Positions 37,244 through 45,782 of a DNA stretch of 64,000 nucleotides are shown here, in pieces. The notes below the pieces were generated by a model, which worked only from the letters and a program-made list of their open reading frames with translations, did not search any database and was not told the DNA's origin. This DNA is from Microbacterium sp. AG238 (GTDB lineage: Bacteria > Actinomycetota > Actinomycetes > Actinomycetales > Microbacteriaceae), in NCBI RefSeq assembly GCF_003610405.1, contig NZ_RAQC01000001.1, positions 2,392,632-2,456,631 of the forward strand, written 5' to 3'. The position numbers were made by a program, and so were the translations under genes. Numbering within the stretch: position 1 is the first letter of the stretch; each line of letters begins with the position of its first letter.

Positions 37244-38233
37244 GTGCTCATCGCACAGCGTCCCACTCTGACCGAGGAGAAGATCGGCGAGTTCCGCAGC
37301 CGGTTCGTCGTCGAGCCGCTCGAGCCCGGCTTCGGCTACACCATCGGCAACGCGCTGCGCCGCAGCCTGCTGTCGTCCATCCCGGGTGCCGCCGTCACCA
37401 GCATCCGTTTCGACGGTGTGCTGCACGAGTTCAGCACGATTCCGGGCGTGAAGGAGGATGTCACCGAGATCATCCTCAACATCAAGCAGCTCGTGGTCTC
37501 GTCCGAGCGCGACGAGCCCATCACGGCGTACCTGCGCAAGACCGGTGCCGGTGAGGTCACGGCCGCGGACATCTCGGCTCCGGCCGGTGTCGAGGTCCAC
37601 AACCCCGACCTGGTCATCGCGACGCTCAACGACAGCGCGAAGTTCGAGCTCGAGCTCGTCATCGAGCGCGGTCGCGGCTACGTCTCGGCGACGCAGAACC
37701 GCAACGAGTACGCCGAGGCCGGTCAGATCCCGATCGACTCGATCTACTCGCCCGTGCTCAAGGTCAGCTACCGCGTCGAGGCGACTCGTGCCGGTGAGCG
37801 CACCGACTTCGACAAGCTCGTCCTCGACGTCGAGTCGAAGGCGTCCATCTCGCCGCGCGACGCGGTGGCCTCGGCCGGCCGCACGCTCGTCGAGCTGTTC
37901 GGACTCGCCCGCGAGCTGAACGTCGAGGCCGAGGGCATCGAGATCGGCCCCGCGCCGGTCGCCGAGGTCCTCACCAACGAGCTGTCGATGCCGATCGAAG
38001 ACCTCGACCTGTCGGTCCGCTCGTACAACTGCCTCAAGCGCGAGGGCATCAACACGGTGTCCGAGCTGGTCGCCCTCTCGGAGACACAGCTCATGAACAT
38101 CCGCAACTTCGGTCAGAAGTCGGTCGACGAGGTGCGCGACAAGCTCGTCTCCCTCGGCCTGTCGCTGAAGGACTCGGTTCCCGGGTTCGACGGTGCGCAC
38201 TTCTACGGCGGATACGACGACGAGAACCTCTGA
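37244..38233 (+). CDS. rpoA: DNA-directed RNA polymerase subunit alpha
   Basis: 329 aa; GTG start after GAAAGGAA. N-terminal dimerisation domain [34 protein letters not shown]-terminal domain with [19 protein letters not shown] and [15 protein letters not shown]. Assembles the beta/beta' core encoded at 3082-10490. Confidence 0.99.
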   Translation: MLIAQRPTLTEEKIGEFRSRFVVEPLEPGFGYTIGNALRRSLLSSIPGAAVTSIRFDGVLHEFSTIPGVKEDVTEIILNIKQLVVSSERDEPITAYLRKTGAGEVTAADISAPAGVEVHNPDLVIATLNDSAKFELELVIERGRGYVSATQNRNEYAEAGQIPIDSIYSPVLKVSYRVEATRAGERTDFDKLVLDVESKASISPRDAVASAGRTLVELFGLARELNVEAEGIEIGPAPVAEVLTNELSMPIEDLDLSVRSYNCLKREGINTVSELVALSETQLMNIRNFGQKSVDEVRDKLVSLGLSLKDSVPGFDGAHFYGGYDDENL

Positions 38234-38262
38234 GCCCCCTCTTCTTCCTGGAGTAATCAAAA

Positions 38263-38832
38263 ATGCCTAAGCCCACCAAGGGTCCCCGCCTCGGAGGCGG
38301 CCCCGCACACGAGCGCCTGCTTCTCGCGAACCTCGCCGCGGCGCTGTTCACGCACAAGTCGATCACCACGACCGAGACGAAGGCCAAGCGCCTGCGTCCG
38401 TACGCCGAGCGTCTCGTCACGTTCGCCAAGCGCGGCGACCTGCACGCCCGCCGCCGCGTCGCGACGGTCATCGGTGACAAGAGCGTCGTGCACGAGCTCT
38501 TCGCCGAGATCGCCCCGCTGGTCGCCGACCGTGAAGGCGGCTACACCCGCATCACGAAGATCGGCAACCGCAAGGGCGACAACGCCCCCATGGCCGTCAT
38601 CGAGCTCGTGCTCGAGCCGGTGAACCCGAAGCCGAAGTCGGCGAAGAAGTCGGCTGCGGCCGCTCCTGCCGCCGAGGCCCCGGCCGAGGAGGCTCCCGTC
38701 GAGGAGACCACCGAGGCTCCCGCCGACGACACGGCCGCCGACGCCGGCGCCGAGTCGCCGGAAGAGGGCGCAGCCGCTGAGGCTGCGGCCGAGGACGCCG
38801 CTGAGGCTCCGGCCGAGGACGACAAGAAGTAA
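38263..38832 (+). CDS. rplQ: 50S ribosomal protein L17 with acidic tail
   Basis: 189 aa. The L17 core is the first ~120 residues ([44 protein letters not shown]). A ~65-residue Ala/Glu/Pro tail follows, unlike the basic tails usual in ribosomal proteins. Closes the rpoA operon. Confidence 0.97.
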   Translation: MPKPTKGPRLGGGPAHERLLLANLAAALFTHKSITTTETKAKRLRPYAERLVTFAKRGDLHARRRVATVIGDKSVVHELFAEIAPLVADREGGYTRITKIGNRKGDNAPMAVIELVLEPVNPKPKSAKKSAAAAPAAEAPAEEAPVEETTEAPADDTAADAGAESPEEGAAAEAAAEDAAEAPAEDDKK

Positions 38833-38850
38833 CCAGCGCCACGCGCTCAC

Positions 38851-38888
38851 GACGGGCCCGTGCTCTCTCCGGAGGGTGCGGGCCCGTC
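38851..38888 (+). terminator. rplQ terminator
   Basis: GACGGGCCCG (38851-38860) pairs with CGGGCCCGTC (38879-38888); the inner loop also folds through TCCGGA. Confidence 0.75.
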
Positions 38889-38935
38889 GTCGTGCGCGTG
38901 GGAGGCCGGTGGTTCCCATGTGGGAGGGTGGAAGG

Positions 38936-39937
38936 GTGAGCGAGCCGAACGCACCGTCCTGCCCCGCCGTCGCGCGCTGGCGCACCGCTACCCCCGACGA
39001 CATCGACGTCATCCACGGGGTCCTGGTCGCCGCCGACCGCGTCGATCACCCGACGTGGACGACGCCGCGCGAGGATGTGGCCGAGACGTTCGAGGTGTCG
39101 CACGTGGATCATGCGCGCGACACGATGATCGCCTTCGACGCCGATGGCCGGGCCCTCGCTGTCGGCAGCGTGATGCTGCACCCCTCGCGCGACGAGCACC
39201 TGCACATCTACCTCACCGGCGCGGTCCGTCCCGAACAGCGCGGACGGGGCATCGGCACGGCCCTGTTCCGGTGGCAGCACGAACGGGCGGAGCAACAGCT
39301 GCGCGAGGCGGCGGAAGCGGATGTCGCCGCGGCTGCCCTTCCCTCCGAGATCCAGGTGTACGCGTCGGAGAAGAACACCGCCCTCGAGCGCATCGCCGAA
39401 TCGCTCGGATACCGCACGGAGCGATGGTTCTCCACGATGCACCGTGACCTGACTCAGCCGATCGCCGACGTCACCGCTCCGGACGGCGTCGAGCTGGTAC
39501 CGTTCTCGCCCGACCGGGCGGAGGATGCGCGGCTGGCGCGCAACGATGCGTTCCGCGATCACTGGGGAAGCCTGCCGACGCCGCCGGAGCGGTGGCAGCA
39601 GTTCATCGGCGGTCCGTTCCTCCGCGCCGACCTCTGCACGCTCGCGGTCGAGGAGGGGAACATCGTCGCGTTCTGTCTCGTCTCCGTGAATGAGGGCGAT
39701 TTCGAGGTGCTCGGTCCGAACGCCTACATCGACCTCGTCGGCGTGGTGCGCTCGCACCGCCGCCGCGGCCTCGCTCCGGCCGTCATCGCGCGATCGCTCG
39801 CGGCGATTCGTGATGCGGGGCTCGGAATGGCCGTGCTCGATGTCGACACCGAGAGCCCGACGGGGGCTAATGCGCTATACGGCGGGTTGGGCTTCGCCGC
39901 CTACGAACGCGACCGGGTGCTGGTCCGCCGCTACTGA
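38936..39937 (+). CDS. GNAT-family acetyltransferase, two tandem domains
   Basis: 333 aa. GTG 38936 is chosen because GGGAGG lies 8 nt upstream; an ATG at 38918 is an alternative. Two GNAT domains: acetyl-CoA loops RPEQRGRGIGTAL (~residue 102) and RSHRRRGLAPAVI (~residue 275). The tandem-GNAT layout resembles mycothiol synthase (MshD), but substrate cannot be read from sequence. Overlaps the convergent acyltransferase gene by 7 nt. Confidence 0.85.
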   Translation: MSEPNAPSCPAVARWRTATPDDIDVIHGVLVAADRVDHPTWTTPREDVAETFEVSHVDHARDTMIAFDADGRALAVGSVMLHPSRDEHLHIYLTGAVRPEQRGRGIGTALFRWQHERAEQQLREAAEADVAAAALPSEIQVYASEKNTALERIAESLGYRTERWFSTMHRDLTQPIADVTAPDGVELVPFSPDRAEDARLARNDAFRDHWGSLPTPPERWQQFIGGPFLRADLCTLAVEEGNIVAFCLVSVNEGDFEVLGPNAYIDLVGVVRSHRRRGLAPAVIARSLAAIRDAGLGMAVLDVDTESPTGANALYGGLGFAAYERDRVLVRRY

Positions 39938-41811
39938 TCCTCGTCGGCCCCGAGCATCTCGAGAAGCGTCGTGCGGGTCTGCTCCGCGGCCCACTGAGCC
40001 GTGGCGAGCTGGGTCGCGGCGCCATCGACCGCCCGCTTCACCATGCTCGCGTAGAGCTCGCCTCCTGCCGACTCGGGGTGGATCTGATCGCCGGCGAGCA
40101 GGTCGGTGCGGCCGGCGATCGCCCCGGCCCAGTCGGCCACGGCCACCCGGGGGTGCGTGGCGGCGAACGCGGTGAGGTCGCGATTGACTCCCGGGATCCA
40201 ATCGCGCGGCGCGGACGCGTTGACGAGGATGACGTATCTCTCGGGGCCCGCGGCATCGACGATGCGCTGCAGCGCCTCGGTCGAGACCGGACCGTTCGTG
40301 CCGAGCCCGACCACGACGTACTCGCGCAGCTCGCCCGACGCGGCGAGGTCCTCGACGATGTGGGCTCCCGCCCAGAGCGACCGTGAGACCTCCGCGTCGA
40401 CCGCGATACCCGGCATCGCCTGCAGTAGTCCCGGTGCGGAGGCCAGCATGACGGAGTCGCCGACGGCGCTCACCCGGGTGCCGTCGACCGTTTGAGCGCC
40501 GGGCGCGGGCTCGGGGGTGGGATGGTGCTGCGCCTGCGCCTGCGCGAGCGCGTCACGCCCGGCATCGACGGCGTTCTGGCTCGTCGTCTCACGCGGGGCG
40601 GCCGCGACCGCGGCCGTCGTCCCGCCGAGGGCGAGTGCGGCCGCGACCGCCGCTGCGAGGGTCGCCGCGCGCCGCGACGGGCGCGAGCGGAGCCCGTGGC
40701 GCGCGAGTGCGAACGCGCCGCGGAATCCGTGACGCCGCACGGGCTGCTCGATCCAGCGGTACGACAGCGCCGCCGCCACCACCGAGGCCGCGGCGACGCC
40801 GGCGCTCGCCATGACCGGGACGCCCGCCTCGGGGCCTGCGCCGCTGAGCTGGAACGACAGCAGGACGAGGAGGGGCCAGTGCCAGAGGTACACCGCGTAC
40901 GACCGCTCACCGAGCCAGCGCAGGGGCGTGACATCGAGCACGCGGCCGAACCACGATCCCGGCCACGCCGCGATCACCAGCACGACGGCGGTGAGGAGCG
41001 ACGCGGCGAGGCTGGAGGCCGGGAACGTGATCGCCTCACCGCCGCCCACGGCGGCCGCACCGACGATGCCCGCGGTCGCGAGCGCCCCGACGATGACGCC
41101 CCACACGGGGCCGACGCCGGCGACCGACGGGCGGCGCACGACGAGGCCGTGCAGCGCGAACGCGACCGCGACACCGATGAGGAGTCCGAAAGCGTGCGTG
41201 TCGGTGCCGAAGTACACCCGGGTGAGGTCTGCGCCCGCGGCGACGCTCGTGAACGCCCACGCGCCAGACAGCGCCGCGAGTGCGAGGGCGACCGCGGCGC
41301 GCGAGCGGCGGCCCGGAAGCAGGAGGAAGAGGGGGAGCAGCAACGGCCAGAGCAGATAGAACTGCTCCTCGACGGCGAGCGACCACAGATTCCGGAAGAT
41401 CTCCGGATCGGCGGCGGAGAAGTACGTGCCGCCGTCGGCCATCGACACCCAGTTGTAGGAGAAGGTCGCGGCGCCCAGGACCTGCAGTCCCATGTCGACC
41501 AGCACGTCGCCGCCGACGAGCCACGCGATGGAGGCGCTCACGGTGACGACGGTGGCGAGCGCCGGCAGGAGCCGCCGCGCGCGCCGCACCCAGAACCTCC
41601 GCAGACGGATGCGGCCCTCTCGGGATCGCTCGCGCAGCAGGAGCGTCGTGATGAGGAACCCGGAGATGACGAAGAACACGTCGACGCCCACGTATCCGCT
41701 GCGCAGGAGGCCGGCCGGGAACAGGTGGTAGACGACGACGAGGATGACGGCGACTGCGCGCAGGCCGTCGAGACCCGCGATGCGGGCGCGCGGGAGAGGG
41801 GGAGGTGTCAT
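39931..41811 (-). CDS. Membrane O-acyltransferase (acyltransferase 3, OafA/YrhL type) with SGNH domain
   Basis: 626 aa from ATG 41811. Residues ~10-370 are a ten-helix acyltransferase-3 domain with RIAGLDGLRAVAVILVVVYH and FFVISGFLIT. Residues ~400-626 are an extracytoplasmic SGNH hydrolase-like domain: GDSVML (Ser), GLGTNG (Asn) and DQIHPES (Asp/His). Such proteins acetylate cell-wall or exopolysaccharide sugars: the membrane part carries the acyl group and the SGNH part transfers it. Fits the surface-polysaccharide genes further downstream. Stop overlaps the GNAT gene's 3' end. Confidence 0.88.
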   Translation of the reverse strand: MTPPPLPRARIAGLDGLRAVAVILVVVYHLFPAGLLRSGYVGVDVFFVISGFLITTLLLRERSREGRIRLRRFWVRRARRLLPALATVVTVSASIAWLVGGDVLVDMGLQVLGAATFSYNWVSMADGGTYFSAADPEIFRNLWSLAVEEQFYLLWPLLLPLFLLLPGRRSRAAVALALAALSGAWAFTSVAAGADLTRVYFGTDTHAFGLLIGVAVAFALHGLVVRRPSVAGVGPVWGVIVGALATAGIVGAAAVGGGEAITFPASSLAASLLTAVVLVIAAWPGSWFGRVLDVTPLRWLGERSYAVYLWHWPLLVLLSFQLSGAGPEAGVPVMASAGVAAASVVAAALSYRWIEQPVRRHGFRGAFALARHGLRSRPSRRAATLAAAVAAALALGGTTAAVAAAPRETTSQNAVDAGRDALAQAQAQHHPTPEPAPGAQTVDGTRVSAVGDSVMLASAPGLLQAMPGIAVDAEVSRSLWAGAHIVEDLAASGELREYVVVGLGTNGPVSTEALQRIVDAAGPERYVILVNASAPRDWIPGVNRDLTAFAATHPRVAVADWAGAIAGRTDLLAGDQIHPESAGGELYASMVKRAVDGAATQLATAQWAAEQTRTTLLEMLGADEDQ

Positions 41812-41946
41812 ACGGCGATGTCCGGGGTCGTCGGGGGGGACGTGCGGCGGCAGCCTCCCAGTGTAGAGGGGGTGCCTGAGGTGATGTGGTAGACCGGAGG
41901 AGATGCGCGGATCCCGCGTGAATCGAGTTTCGAGAATAGGTGGAAC

Positions 41947-42831
41947 ATGGGCGCTCCCGAGGTGCTGGTGCTGGGTGAGGCGTTGGTCGACATCGTCGAG
42001 ACCGCCGATGGTGTGACCGAGCACGTCGGCGGCAGCCCCGCGAACGTCGCCGTCGGCGTCGCCCGTCTCGGTGTGCCCGTGCGGCTGGTGACCAGGCTGG
42101 GGCGTGACGAGCGCGGGGAGCGGATCGCCCGGCACGTGCGCGACGCGGGAGTCGAGGTCGCCGAGGCATCGTGGACCGATGCCTCGACCGACACGGCGCG
42201 CGCCCGTATCCGTCCCGACGGGTCGGCGGAGTACGAGTTCGACGTGGCGGGCGTCGTCCCTCCCGTCGCGCTGGACGGTGCGGCGCTCGTCCACACCGGA
42301 TCGATCGCCCTGTTCCTCGACCCGGGCGGAGAGACGTGCCTCGCGGCGCTGGAGGCGGCCCGCGGCGACGCGATCGTCACGGTCGACCCCAACATCCGTC
42401 CGGCGCTCGTGGGCGCTCGCGAGACCGCGCTCGCGCGGTTCGCTCGTGCCGCCGCGGCCGCCGACCTCGTCAAGCTCAGCGATGAGGACGCCGAATGGCT
42501 GTGGCCCGGAGACGACGCGCCCACGGTGCTCGAGACGATCGCTCGCCTGGGTGCCGCGGTGGTCGTCATGACCCGAGGCGGCGACGGCGCGATCGGCCGG
42601 GCGCCCGACGGCACGGTCGTGGAGGTTGCCGGTGTGGCCGTGGTGGTGGCCGACACGATCGGCGCGGGCGACTCGTTCATGGCCAGCCTGATCGCCACCC
42701 TCGTCGACCGGGGTGTGCCGACCGACGCCGAGGCACTCGTGCGCGCATTGCGGATCGCGGCGCGCGCCGCGGCGATCACGGTGTCGCGCCCCGGCGCGAA
42801 CCCGCCCACGCGCGCCGAGCTGGAAGACTGA
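41947..42831 (+). CDS. PfkB-family carbohydrate kinase, fructokinase-like
   Basis: 294 aa; ATG after AGGTGGA. Substrate motif GGSPANVAVGVARLG and ATP/anion-hole motif DTIGAGDSFMASL with the catalytic Asp. GEALVDIVE at the start is typical of fructokinases. Probably phosphorylates fructose or a similar sugar in the cytosol. Upstream gap 41812-41946 is a divergent promoter region. Confidence 0.88.
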   Translation: MGAPEVLVLGEALVDIVETADGVTEHVGGSPANVAVGVARLGVPVRLVTRLGRDERGERIARHVRDAGVEVAEASWTDASTDTARARIRPDGSAEYEFDVAGVVPPVALDGAALVHTGSIALFLDPGGETCLAALEAARGDAIVTVDPNIRPALVGARETALARFARAAAAADLVKLSDEDAEWLWPGDDAPTVLETIARLGAAVVVMTRGGDGAIGRAPDGTVVEVAGVAVVVADTIGAGDSFMASLIATLVDRGVPTDAEALVRALRIAARAAAITVSRPGANPPTRAELED

Positions 42832-42835
42832 TCGG

Positions 42836-43669
42836 GTGCGCCTGAGACTCGACATCGCCTACGACGGATCGGGATTCTCGGGCTGGGCGCGCCAGCCCGG
42901 CCTGCGCACCGTGCAGGGCTCGATCGAGGCCGCCGTCAGCCGCGTCCTCGGCGGCGATGCGCAGCTCGTGGTCGCAGGACGCACCGACGCGGGCGTACAC
43001 GCCTCGGGGCAGGTGGCCCACCTCGACCTGACCGAGGCGCAGGAGGCGAGGCTGCGGCGGGGACGCTCACCGGAGCCGACCGCCCTCGCCGCACGCCTGA
43101 ACGGTGTGCTCGGCCGCTATACCGATGTGCACATCCGGGCGACATCCGAGGCCCCCGAGGGTTTCGACGCCCGATTCTCCGCGGTGTGGCGGCGATACGC
43201 CTACCGCGTCGCCGACCGCACGACGGGCTACGACCCGCTCGAGCGCTTCCGCACGACCTTCGTGCCCGCCGCGCTCGACGAGGCGCTGATGGATGCCGCG
43301 GCCCGCAGCCTCACCGGGCTCCACGACTTCGCCGCGTACTGCAAGCCGCGACCCGAGGCGACGACGATCCGCACGCTGCTCGAGTTCGACTGGCGCCGGG
43401 ACGACGCCGGCGTGCTCGTCGCCAACGTGAAGGCGGACGCGTTCTGCCACAGCATGGTGCGCGCCCTCGTCGGTGCCTGCGTCGCGGTCGGGGAGGGAAG
43501 GCTCGGTGTCGAGGATGTCGCGGAACTCCGCGACGCCGGGCGACGTACGAGCGCCTTCGCGGTGCTGGCGGCGCGCGGGCTCATCCTCACCGAGGTGGGA
43601 TACCCCGCCGACGACCTGCTGGCGGCACGGGCGGAGCAGACCCGCGCTCGCCGCGCAACAGACACCTGA
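42836..43669 (+). CDS. truA: tRNA pseudouridine(38-40) synthase
   Basis: 277 aa; GTG 42836, 4 nt after the kinase stop. Family motifs RLDIAYDGSGFSGWARQPGLRTVQG and GRTDAGVHASGQVAHLD, whose Asp is the catalytic nucleophile; FCHSMVRALVGACVAVGEG late. Modifies the tRNA anticodon arm. In many actinobacteria truA follows rplQ; here two convergent genes and a kinase intervene. Confidence 0.95.
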   Translation: MRLRLDIAYDGSGFSGWARQPGLRTVQGSIEAAVSRVLGGDAQLVVAGRTDAGVHASGQVAHLDLTEAQEARLRRGRSPEPTALAARLNGVLGRYTDVHIRATSEAPEGFDARFSAVWRRYAYRVADRTTGYDPLERFRTTFVPAALDEALMDAAARSLTGLHDFAAYCKPRPEATTIRTLLEFDWRRDDAGVLVANVKADAFCHSMVRALVGACVAVGEGRLGVEDVAELRDAGRRTSAFAVLAARGLILTEVGYPADDLLAARAEQTRARRATDT

Positions 43670-43701
43670 CCGAAAGGAAGCGGGCGTAGCCTGGCGGCAC
43701 C

Positions 43702-44370
43702 ATGAAGGTCATCTCGTACAACTTGCGCAAGCATCGCGCCGCATCCGAGCTCTCCGACCTCGTCCAGCAGCACGGAGCGGACGTGCTGTGCCTGCAGGAG
43801 GCCGACACGAGCGGCATCCCCGACGAGATCAGCGGGCTGCGGCTGGCCGACGCGACCGCACGCAACCGGCTAGGGCTCGCCGTGTACTACAGGGAGAACA
43901 CCTACCGGGCGGTCGAGGTGCGTTCACTCGCGCTGAAGAAGTCGCTCCACGATCGTGTGCTCAAGCCGGCCGAGGAGCGCATGCTCGGTGTGCGGCTGCG
44001 TGACATCGACGACGGTCGCGACCTGATCGTCGCGAGCTTCCACGCCGCTCCGCTGACGGCGCTCAACTCACTGCGGCGCAACCAGATCCAGGCGGCCCTG
44101 GGCGCCCTGACAGAGCTGGGGACGGGACTGCCGATCCTCATGGTCGGCGACTACAACTATCCGGTCTTCAAGGAGAACCTCGGACAGGTCGTCCGCAAGC
44201 AGGGGTACGAGCTGACGCTCAGCGACGCCCGGACCTACACTCGCTACAAGTTCTTCCGCGGACACTACGACTTCGCCACGAGCGTCGGGTTCGACATCGC
44301 TCGGGTGCAGACGCTGCCGCAGGGCGCGAGCGACCACCTGCCGATCCTCGTCACTGCCGAGCCGGTCTGA
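43702..44370 (+). CDS. Endonuclease/exonuclease/phosphatase-family protein
   Basis: 222 aa. EEP fold landmarks: ISYNLRKHRA (Asn), CLQEADTSG (Glu), VASFHAAPLT (His), VGDYNYPVF (Asp/Asn) and GASDHLPILV (Asp-His pair). Probably a Mg-dependent phosphoesterase on DNA, RNA or a phospholipid; substrate unclear. No signal peptide. TAGCCT at 43687-43692 may be its -10. Confidence 0.85.
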   Translation: MKVISYNLRKHRAASELSDLVQQHGADVLCLQEADTSGIPDEISGLRLADATARNRLGLAVYYRENTYRAVEVRSLALKKSLHDRVLKPAEERMLGVRLRDIDDGRDLIVASFHAAPLTALNSLRRNQIQAALGALTELGTGLPILMVGDYNYPVFKENLGQVVRKQGYELTLSDARTYTRYKFFRGHYDFATSVGFDIARVQTLPQGASDHLPILVTAEPV

Positions 44371-44391
44371 CACCAGCCGGTCCGACAAACA

Positions 44392-44425
44392 CGGATGCCC
44401 CGGAGCCGAAGCTCCGGGGCATCCG
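44392..44425. terminator. Bidirectional terminator between converging genes
   Basis: Perfect 14-bp stem CGGATGCCCCGGAG / CTCCGGGGCATCCG around CCGAAG, followed by TTTCGTGTT; lies between stops at 44370 and 44445. Confidence 0.88.
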
Positions 44426-44444
44426 TTTCGTGTTGCGCGCCTGA

Positions 44445-44999
44445 TCAGGCAGCGGCCTCCGCGTTGCGGTGGCGGCGGACCGTGCTGGCCACGGCGATGC
44501 TGCCGCCGGCGAGGGCGAGAGCGCCACCGCCGATCCACAGGCCGAGGAGAGCGGCGTTGTCGCCACCGGTTGCGGGCAGGGTGCCCGAGCCACCGGCGCC
44601 GCCGGCCGCGGCCGGAACGGCGATGGTGACCGTGCTCGAGCCCGAGGCGGTACCCGTGGCGGTGAGGGTGTACTCGCCGGTCGCGTTGGCGGGCAGGGTC
44701 ACCTGGAAGGCGACCTCACCGGCTGCGTTGGCGACCTTGGTGGTGCTGGTCGAGGTGACCGCGAACTTCACGAACGCGACACTGCCGGCGGCCGCGTTCT
44801 CGCCCGTCAGCGTGCCGGTGACGCTCTCGTTCGGCTCGAAGTTGTTGAACGCGATCGTGGCGGTGCCACCCGCGGTGACGGTGACGGACGAGCCGCCGAC
44901 CGGTGCCGGGGTGTAAGCGTTTGCGATGGCGGGGGCTGCAAAGACAGCCGCTGCTGCGATGGCGGAGGCCGCCGCCGCCTTGATGAGACGGTTCTTCAT
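44445..44999 (-). CDS. Small LPATGG-anchored surface protein
   Basis: 184 aa. Signal peptide MKNRLIKAAAASAIAAAAVFAAP cut after AIANA; a single Thr/Val/Ala-rich beta-type domain with no Cys; then a Gly/Ala spacer, the LPATGG sorting motif, a hydrophobic stretch and the tail RRHRNAEAAA. A sortase would attach it to the peptidoglycan; no sortase gene is in the window. Paralogue of the protein at 45220-45771. Upstream 45000-45160 is unusually AT-rich and holds its promoter. Confidence 0.85.
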   Translation of the reverse strand: MKNRLIKAAAASAIAAAAVFAAPAIANAYTPAPVGGSSVTVTAGGTATIAFNNFEPNESVTGTLTGENAAAGSVAFVKFAVTSTSTTKVANAAGEVAFQVTLPANATGEYTLTATGTASGSSTVTIAVPAAAGGAGGSGTLPATGGDNAALLGLWIGGGALALAGGSIAVASTVRRHRNAEAAA

Positions 45000-45219
45000 G
45001 TGTCCTGCTTTCCTTGGGTCATCCGGAGGCTCACACCCAACGGAGAAGTAATACTAAGGATTACGTCAGGAGTGGTCACAGCAAGTATTCAGGCACAAAG
45101 GCCCTACATGCAAGCTGAAACATTTCGGTCGCGTTAACATTTCGCGATCCGGATGCCCGGCGGCGCGCCGTGGACGCGGAAACACGCGGATGCGGGTGTC
45201 GAACGGCTTCGGGAGCGGG
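45000..45219 (-). promoter_or_regulatory. AT-rich upstream region of the LPATGG gene
   Basis: On the minus strand TGTGAC-N18-TAGTAT is a candidate promoter, with GTAAT...ATTAC around the -10. The word ACATTTCG occurs twice, at 45120-45127 and 45137-45144, 17 bp apart. This is the lowest-GC intergenic stretch in the window. Confidence 0.45.
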
Positions 45220-45771
45220 TCAGATGCGCGCGTCGCGCGCGCGGCGTACCGCCGAGGCCAGCGCGATGGTGGCCCCCGCCGCCACGAGCGCGCCGCCGCC
45301 GACCCACAGGCCCAGCGAGGTGCGCGCATCGCCGCCGGTCGCGGGCAGACCGGCCGCGTCGACGACCGAGGCGCTCGCGGTGCCGCCGGCGGACGAAGGC
45401 GAGATCGCCTCGATGTTGTAGACGCCGACGGCGTCGGCGGGGAAGGTGATGGCGACGGGGGCGAGAGCGCCCTGATCGGACGATTCGCGCATCGTGCTGC
45501 CGGTGGTGACGGCGAACGCGGCCCGGGCGAATGCGACTCCTGCGCCGTTCTCGCCGCGGACCGTGATCGTGACCGCCTCGTTCGAGCCGAACGTGCCGTC
45601 GGCGCACGCGAACTCGACCGTCCCGCCCGCCACGAAGGCGCTCGGGGTCGTCGTGCACGACTTCGTCGGCGGGTAGATGGTGGCGCCGGTGGACGCGGAT
45701 GCCGCTGCCGGGAGGGCGATGATCGCGGCCACGAGGGTCGCGACGGCGGCGAGAGAAGCGGTGCGGCGCAT
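45220..45771 (-). CDS. Second small LPATGG-type surface protein
   Basis: 183 aa from ATG 45771 (a TTG 27 nt earlier would overlap the upstream gene). Signal peptide MRRTASLAAVATLVAAIIALPAAASAS. The domain has two Cys (KSCTTTP, FACADG) that could form a disulfide, then GLPATGG, a hydrophobic stretch and the tail RRARDARI. Aligns with the neighbour at 44445 over the whole length. Only 11 nt after the DUF4012 gene stop, so probably cotranscribed with it. Confidence 0.82.
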   Translation of the reverse strand: MRRTASLAAVATLVAAIIALPAAASASTGATIYPPTKSCTTTPSAFVAGGTVEFACADGTFGSNEAVTITVRGENGAGVAFARAAFAVTTGSTMRESSDQGALAPVAITFPADAVGVYNIEAISPSSAGGTASASVVDAAGLPATGGDARTSLGLWVGGGALVAAGATIALASAVRRARDARI

Positions 45772-45782
45772 GATCGGTGAGT

